Assembly: GCA_003707065.3 (NCBI GenBank)
Contig: PPXM03000003.1
Coordinates: 620,001 to 684,000, forward strand
Reading direction: 5' to 3'
DNA: 64,000 bases
DNA from: Trigonopsis variabilis
Taxonomy: Eukaryota > Ascomycota > Trigonopsidomycetes > Trigonopsidales > Trigonopsidaceae
Shown: positions 58,856 through 64,000 of the stretch, piece by piece
Layout of the letters: every line of letters begins with the position of its first letter
Numbering within the stretch: position 1 is the stretch's first letter
Notes under the pieces: model-generated
The model's database searches: none
What the model was told of the DNA's origin: nothing
What the model saw: the letters and a program-made list of their open reading frames with translations, nothing else
Program-made: the position numbers and the translations under genes

Positions 58856-60272
58856 TGTCTAGGCCAACGTGGAAAGACGTAGGCTCCGAAAAAAGCTTGA
58901 GTTAGGTTTTTCGATCAGTGACTAATTTCTCGTTATTTATTGCCAGGTCTGACTCAAGCTAGAAAATTTCATCGCCGCACGGGAAAAACTTAAATCCGTA
59001 GGCTGCAATAGCACGTCACCAAGCGTCCAAATATGTAGTCATCGAATCTATAGAAGCACCTCATATACTGAATATTCTAATTAAATGAAATTATCTACTG
59101 GAACTAGCTTACTCTAGGCTTGTCTAGCATATTCCATCAACCCCAGAGTCGTTATACGGCAAGTTTACTAAGCACAATGGTTCGGAGTTACTGATTTGGG
59201 ACTTCTACTCCGCATCTGGTCGTCTGTCGTTCCAGTTGACCGCTCGGCCATTACGCGGACTGGGCAACGGATCACATGGGCACTCAACCACTAATCCGCG
59301 AATTCAATTCGATATTGCGTCGTCAATCGTATAATGAATGCACTGACAGTAGTTCGTACTCTTATTGACTTGGTTTCTCAGTTGATACCCGCTGTCCCGT
59401 GTTTCTCCACTAGCAACACTGGATGAGATTGTATCTTATATCTCCCGTAGATATAAAAATCTAATGTGATAGCGGACATAGGGGTATCCACCCTATTTTT
59501 GCGAGTGCGCCGTGTGCATTAGCGATTTTATTCGATTCGTTGACATACGTACGAGGCAGTTATCATAAGCAATGAAGATCTAGCAGTAGATGATGTTCAC
59601 TCTGCTAAAATGTTGATTCATTTCTCCTCAAGCCACGATATTCTGTTCATTCTGCAAAAGACAACATATGACTAAATAATTTTCCATCCTGGACGCGTAT
59701 CTGTTATAAACACTAGAGGTTACGTTCGTTTGAAGCGTCAACTGTCTTAATCGGCCAATCAGGACCTCGATCCTGCGTTCACTGTCTATGCCACGGTCTT
59801 TGCTACACCAATTTCACGTGGGTAGGGCGGAAGGAGCCGGTTAACGGTCTCATGCCCTTTTTCCCTGGGACTGGCGCTCTCTAGGACCATGCGGACTACT
59901 ACCACTCAGGCACTCTACCTCCAATAGACCTCATAATTCCCAGCTTCATCTTATAGTGCATAGTTTACTTCTCTGTTTATCCTGGGTGAGCTTATTTACT
60001 CATTCGTCAAGCAGTCATTTTAATTACGGTACTAGTTAGGATAGGTTAAAGGCCGAGCTTGAAAAATAGATCGGAATAAATGACATAGGAGCTAACCTGC
60101 TCAATATGAAAACAATAGAAACACAAGCTTCACGCGTCCAGTTAATATTAGAAGCTGGGCCTTTTTCGAGCCGTCATCTAATCCACGTAACAAGGCCAGT
60201 TAGCTAAATGAGATCGATTAGGAGACGTTGCTACAGAAAGGAGCCGCGACAAATCGTGGGAATCAGCTCGAT
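58856..60272. other. Gene-free 1.4-kb divergent spacer
   Basis: No gene found. It holds a tRNA-like A-box fragment (minus strand, 59250-59239) without a matching body, a CACGTGGG at 59815-59822 and CCAAT at 59755. Base composition is less AT-rich than other spacers. Confidence 0.55.
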
Positions 60273-61835
60273 ATGACTACTACAACTGTAGTTTCCCAGT
60301 CCGAGGCAAGTATGGGAAAGCAGGGAGGTGCATGTGAGCATCTTAGGACTGTCATAGGCTCGAATCGGAAACAGGCTGTACAAGATGCCTACAGTCGGGC
60401 AGTGGCTGCTGCCATGGACGAGAGAAAAGGACGAAGTAAGAAAGCCTTGGAAATTCGGGCTTGCGATGGATGTGGAGAGGTATTGACGAGTACATTCATG
60501 TGTACGGAGTGTTCTCATGTAGGATGCCGGAGGAAAGGACATGGAATCAAGCATGCAAAAGAGAGCGGGCATTTCTTTGGTGAGTGATTGGTGACTATTT
60601 CGATCATGCTCCTGACTAGTTTAGGCGTTGATACTAAAAATGGGCATTTGTTTTGTTTTGTATGTCAGGATTATATTTTTGACCCGGAATTCACGACCAT
60701 TCGGCGAGGAGTGATGCATAGGAAGTTGACTCGTCCTTACGAGCATGATAGTTACACGGCTACAATCCCTTCTAAAGCATCGTTTCCTCCTTGCTTGGGT
60801 AGGTGGTCGCTCAATGGTTAATTAACTTCCAGCCTTGACGGGACTCCGAGGGTTCCAGAATATGGGAGCTACATGCTTTATGTCTGTGGCTTTGCAGATG
60901 CTGCTGCATACTCCTTTTGTGAGAAACGATTTTCTCGCAGGAGGACATGACAGCTCTGTGTGCGAGAGAGTATACTGCCTCTCATGCCGCATTGATGAGT
61001 TGTTTAAAGACGTGAGTTCTTCCAAATCTAATTAATATTCAGTTTTATGCATCCAAGGATCGTGCAGGTGTAAGCCCTGTGGCTTTGCTATGCACTGTGA
61101 TGAAAACTGAACGATCCTTGGCCGGCTACTCTGAACAGGACACCCACGAGTTTCTGCAGTATGCCCTGAACGAGCTACACGCAACGTACTCTGGTTCACG
61201 GGAAAACATTTCCGAGTGTTCTTGCATTGCCCATCGGACGTTTTGCGGCCTTTTGGAATCTTCTGTCCAGTGTCTGACCTGCGGGCATTCAAAGGTCATC
61301 ATTGAACCCTTCATGGATCTGAATGTGGACCTTGACATCAAAAGTGATGCTCCTATTAATCTTAAGGCTTGCTTAGACCGATTCACTAGTCCTGAGACGC
61401 TAGATACTAACCTTCTCTGCGCCTCTTGCAACTCGCCTCAACCATCGGTCAAGAAATTGCGAATTAAGCGTCTTCCGCCTATTCTCTGCATCCAATTAAA
61501 GCGATTTCAACATGCCGCTACCGTTAGTAAAATAGACAATCACGTCGATTTTCCTCTACAGCTCAATATGCGGTCATACGTGGCGACAGATGCCGATCAA
61601 AACCATGACAAAGGAGAATATATGTATGAGCTATATGGAGTCATCACCCATCTCGGACAACTGAATACTGGTCATTACACCTGTATGATCAAAAATGAGC
61701 AGAGAAATGTGAGTAAAGGAAAGAAAATCACTAATCACCCAGTGGTTTCACTTTGATGATTCAACCGTGACAGTCGTTAAACAAGACCAGGTCACGTCTA
61801 CTAATGCGTATGCCTTCAGACTTTTGGGTTATTAA
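60273..61835 (+). CDS. UBP8: SAGA-associated ubiquitin protease Ubp8
   Basis: Removes ubiquitin from histone H2B as the catalytic part of the SAGA DUB module. Five exons (60273-60579, 60625-60798, 60833-61011, 61043-61708, 61743-61835), introns 45, 34, 31 and 34 nt, give 472 residues (yeast 471). The N-terminal ZnF-UBP domain binds Sgf11/Sus1 (CEHLRTV, CDGCGEVL, CTECSHVGC). The protease has Cys box GFQNMGATCFMS (Cys175), a zinc site with CLTCGH and CASC, and the His box TGHYTCM (His431) followed by WFHFDDSTVT. Met at 60273 is the first ATG in frame; Met at 60312 is also possible. Confidence 0.96.
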
Positions 61836-62421
61836 CTTTAGATATCTCCTATTTTATAGCATCAAGCGCCTGCCCTAAGAATAACATACCATTGTGCTGC
61901 TATGTTTCTGACTTCACGGAACCCAACTTTTTTAATTATTTATGCACGATATGGCATAGAATTGATTTTGACGGATGCAGATGGTTATTTAGCTATAGAC
62001 GATCTTCTTTTCTAGAGGAAACGCGAGAGTGCAACTTTCATGGATCACTGTAGTTGAAGACCGCATTTGGATAACCTCTTCGTAGGAATGAGATTCCTCA
62101 ATGACCTCTTTGCCCTACAACACCCGCTCTCTATCAACAAAGAACGTAATAGTTGCAACTGAGGCTCATTTTAACGAGATAAAACGGAAGCGTTACTTTA
62201 TGGAAATTCACCAAGTGAGTGAGGCAAAAACACTTAATTCAAGGCAAGGTAGTAAAAATCATTAATAATACATAATAATAATTATCGGTGTCAAAGAGTT
62301 ATTCACAAGCACGGTGCTATTTACTCTATAGATGCTGATCGATTGCGCAGATTCTCGAATCCCAAGTAACGCGGGTCCGTGATAGTCGGTAGCGCGCATC
62401 TAGCAACGAAGAATTTGCACC
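61836..62421. other. Gene-free spacer before eIF2A
   Basis: Tandem spacer between UBP8 and eIF2A, both plus strand. AT-rich, no gene or repeat recognised. Confidence 0.6.
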
Positions 62422-64000
62422 ATGAGTCGGCCGGTGATGCAAATTGCATGTATGTTAGGATGCGAACGATCTAACTTCAGTGCGGACATCGAAATTTATA
62501 AGTCTCTTTGAAGCTGGACCGAAATATGAAGACTTAGAAGGACTTTCAGAGTAAGATCAGGTCTGAAAGAAAAAGGGACTAACCATTCAGAAAGGCGGGA
62601 GTTTATAAAAGTAGCACATACTCATCGGACGGGAGATATTTTGGATATATCACTGGAGAAGGGTGAGTTCATATTGGCCAAATAAGGTTAACTCAATAAG
62701 AGTTGTAGTTGTGAATCCTGATGATGGACAAGAGGTTCAGCACTTCACAAGCGGTAATATCCAAGAGATGACGTTCAGCCCTCTTGGAACTTATCTGATT
62801 ACATGGGAACGTCCTCAAAAGAACGAACAAGGAGAGACAATTGATAATGTCAAGATTTGGGATGTTGATAAAGGTGATTTGGCCTACAGTTGTGTCCATA
62901 AGGTCCAAACAATCAGCTGCGTTCAATTCACTGGAGATGAAAAGTACCTATGTCGACGAGTTTCGAATCAAGTCCAAGTTTTTGAAACCGCGGATATGTC
63001 GAAAGTATGGAAGCGACTAGATGCTCAAGATCTAAGTGATATGGCAGTTTCTCCAGGGAAAAATTATTCAATTGCTATTTTCATCGCTGAGAAGTCAACT
63101 AATCCTGGTGCTGTTAGAGTATATAACATCCCTAATTTCTCCTCGCCGGTCTCGCAAAAGACTTTTTTCAAAGCTGATAAAATTCAATTGCTTTGGAATA
63201 AATTAGGTACAAGTTTACTGGCTCTGACGTCTACTGATGTTGATAAGACGGGGAAAAGCTACTATGGTGAAAGTAATTTGTACTTATTAGGTATTGCTGG
63301 TCAGTTTGATTCTCGCATTACACTTGACAAAGAAGGACCTATATATGATGTGCAATGGTCGAATAATTCTAGAGAATTCGGGGTTGTGTATGGTTACATG
63401 CCTGCCAAGACTATCATCCTTGATGCTAGAGGCAATCCTATTCAAGATCTTCCTACCGGTCCTAAAAATACCATCCTTTTCTCTCCTCATGCTAGATTCG
63501 TCATGACTGCAGGCTTCGGTAATCTCCAAGGTCAAATTGATATCTATGACCGCCAAAACCAATTCAAAAAGGTCGCCTCCATCAATGCCCCAAATAGCAG
63601 TGTCTGTGACTGGTGTCCCGATGGAAGACATTTCCTCACTGCTACGACTAGCCCTCGTTTACGTGTCGATAATGGTTTCCGTATCTGGCATTACACTGGT
63701 GAATTACTATACAACAAAGATATGACTGAACTTTTGTCAGCGACTTGGAGACCCGTGGATCCTGCAACCGTTCCAATTCGAAATGCTTTGTCTCCTTGTG
63801 GAACTCCTCATCCCTCTGCTTTGTCCGCTAAGAAAATCGTATCTGTTAAACCCACCGGTTCTTACCGCCCTCCCGGAGCTAGAGGCGGGCTACCTTCTTT
63901 TTCTTTAAGACGTGATGATGATGATGATGATGATGGCCAGAATGCTTCTTCCACCAGATCGGTCAATGGTACCCGATCTGTCCCCGGTGCCAATGGTCGG
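62422..64000 (+). CDS. Translation initiation factor eIF2A, 5' part (runs off the right edge)
   Basis: eIF2A is a WD-repeat-like beta-propeller protein that can deliver initiator tRNA independently of eIF2. Three tiny introns (62450-62480, 31 nt; 62551-62590, 40 nt; 62663-62700, 38 nt) split the first 57 codons; splicing gives MSRPVMQIALRTSKFISLFEAG, then KYEDLEGLSEKAGVYKSSTYSSDGRYFGYITGEG in register with the family. The propeller follows: LLWNKLGTSLLALTSTDVDKTG, YGYMPAKTIILDARGNP, CPDGRHFLTATTSPRLRVDNG. Past the propeller are SYRPPGARGG and a run of eight Asp. The C-terminal coiled coil lies beyond the window. Confidence 0.95.

Noticed and set aside
59239-59270. tRNA-like A box (TGGCCGAGCGGT, minus strand) preceded by GTCCGCG, as in tRNA-Leu/Ser
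   Set aside because: No matching D-stem closure, B box or 3' acceptor strand follows on the same strand; at best a tRNA-derived fragment.
59815-59850. SRP RNA helix 8 (GGCGGAAGGAGCC)
   Set aside because: The bases next to the GGAA loop do not pair as needed and no Alu domain is visible; the nearby CACGTGGG is noted but has no clear target gene.

Overview
This is nuclear DNA from a dikaryan fungus with a compact genome. It holds 31 protein-coding genes and one tRNA gene in 64 kb, on both strands, with no operons. Fungal hallmarks are an OMP decarboxylase (URA3), vitamin-B12-independent methionine synthase (MET6), class I myosin with SH3 and acidic tail, Alg1, Msc2, a Git1-type permease and Rqc1. 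A nuclear gene for the 49-kDa subunit of complex I excludes Saccharomyces and Schizosaccharomyces relatives. I cannot decide from sequence alone between an early-diverging ascomycete (Taphrinomycotina-like) and a basidiomycete yeast. I see no transposon, virus-like element, rDNA or CRISPR array.

The most striking genome-wide property is the introns. About 39 can be placed by protein continuity and reading frame; nearly all are 31-51 nt long with GT..AG ends, and many have a CTAAC/TTAAC branch site only a few bases before the acceptor. Many coding regions therefore look broken in a plain ORF scan (UBP8, eIF2A, PFA4, polo kinase, dynamitin) but rejoin cleanly.

Layout: 1-8.5 kb has KGD1 (cut by the left edge), UTP14, a SERF-type protein, a four-helix membrane protein and glutathione reductase. 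A gene-poor, AT-rich stretch with tRNA-Gly(CCC) follows (8.5-10.8 kb). Then come COX11, COX12, MET6, a RasGEF, COX18, URA3 and RQC1 (10.8-23.2 kb); a Sec14-like/RhoGAP protein divergent from a DHHC palmitoyltransferase, SIN3, polo kinase and TOP1 (23.5-35.8 kb); a Ser-variant Oca-type phosphatase, dynamitin, complex I 49-kDa subunit, RPC40 and myosin-I (36-45.7 kb); an acyltransferase, a 2-kb spacer, a GIT1-like permease, a Rex3-like protein without nuclease, thiolase, ALG1, MSC2 and a histidine phosphatase (46-58.9 kb); and finally UBP8 and eIF2A, the last cut by the right edge.

The content is mostly housekeeping. Five genes (KGD1, COX11, COX12, COX18, NUO49) serve mitochondrial respiration, and four of them have a CCAAT motif upstream. 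CACGTG boxes sit before MET6, NUO49, MSC2 and GIT1, as expected for Cbf1/Pho4-type factors. The least explained items are a strongly folded GC-rich element upstream of SIN3 (30.56-30.69 kb), two other perfect inverted repeats, and the truncated Rex3-like gene.
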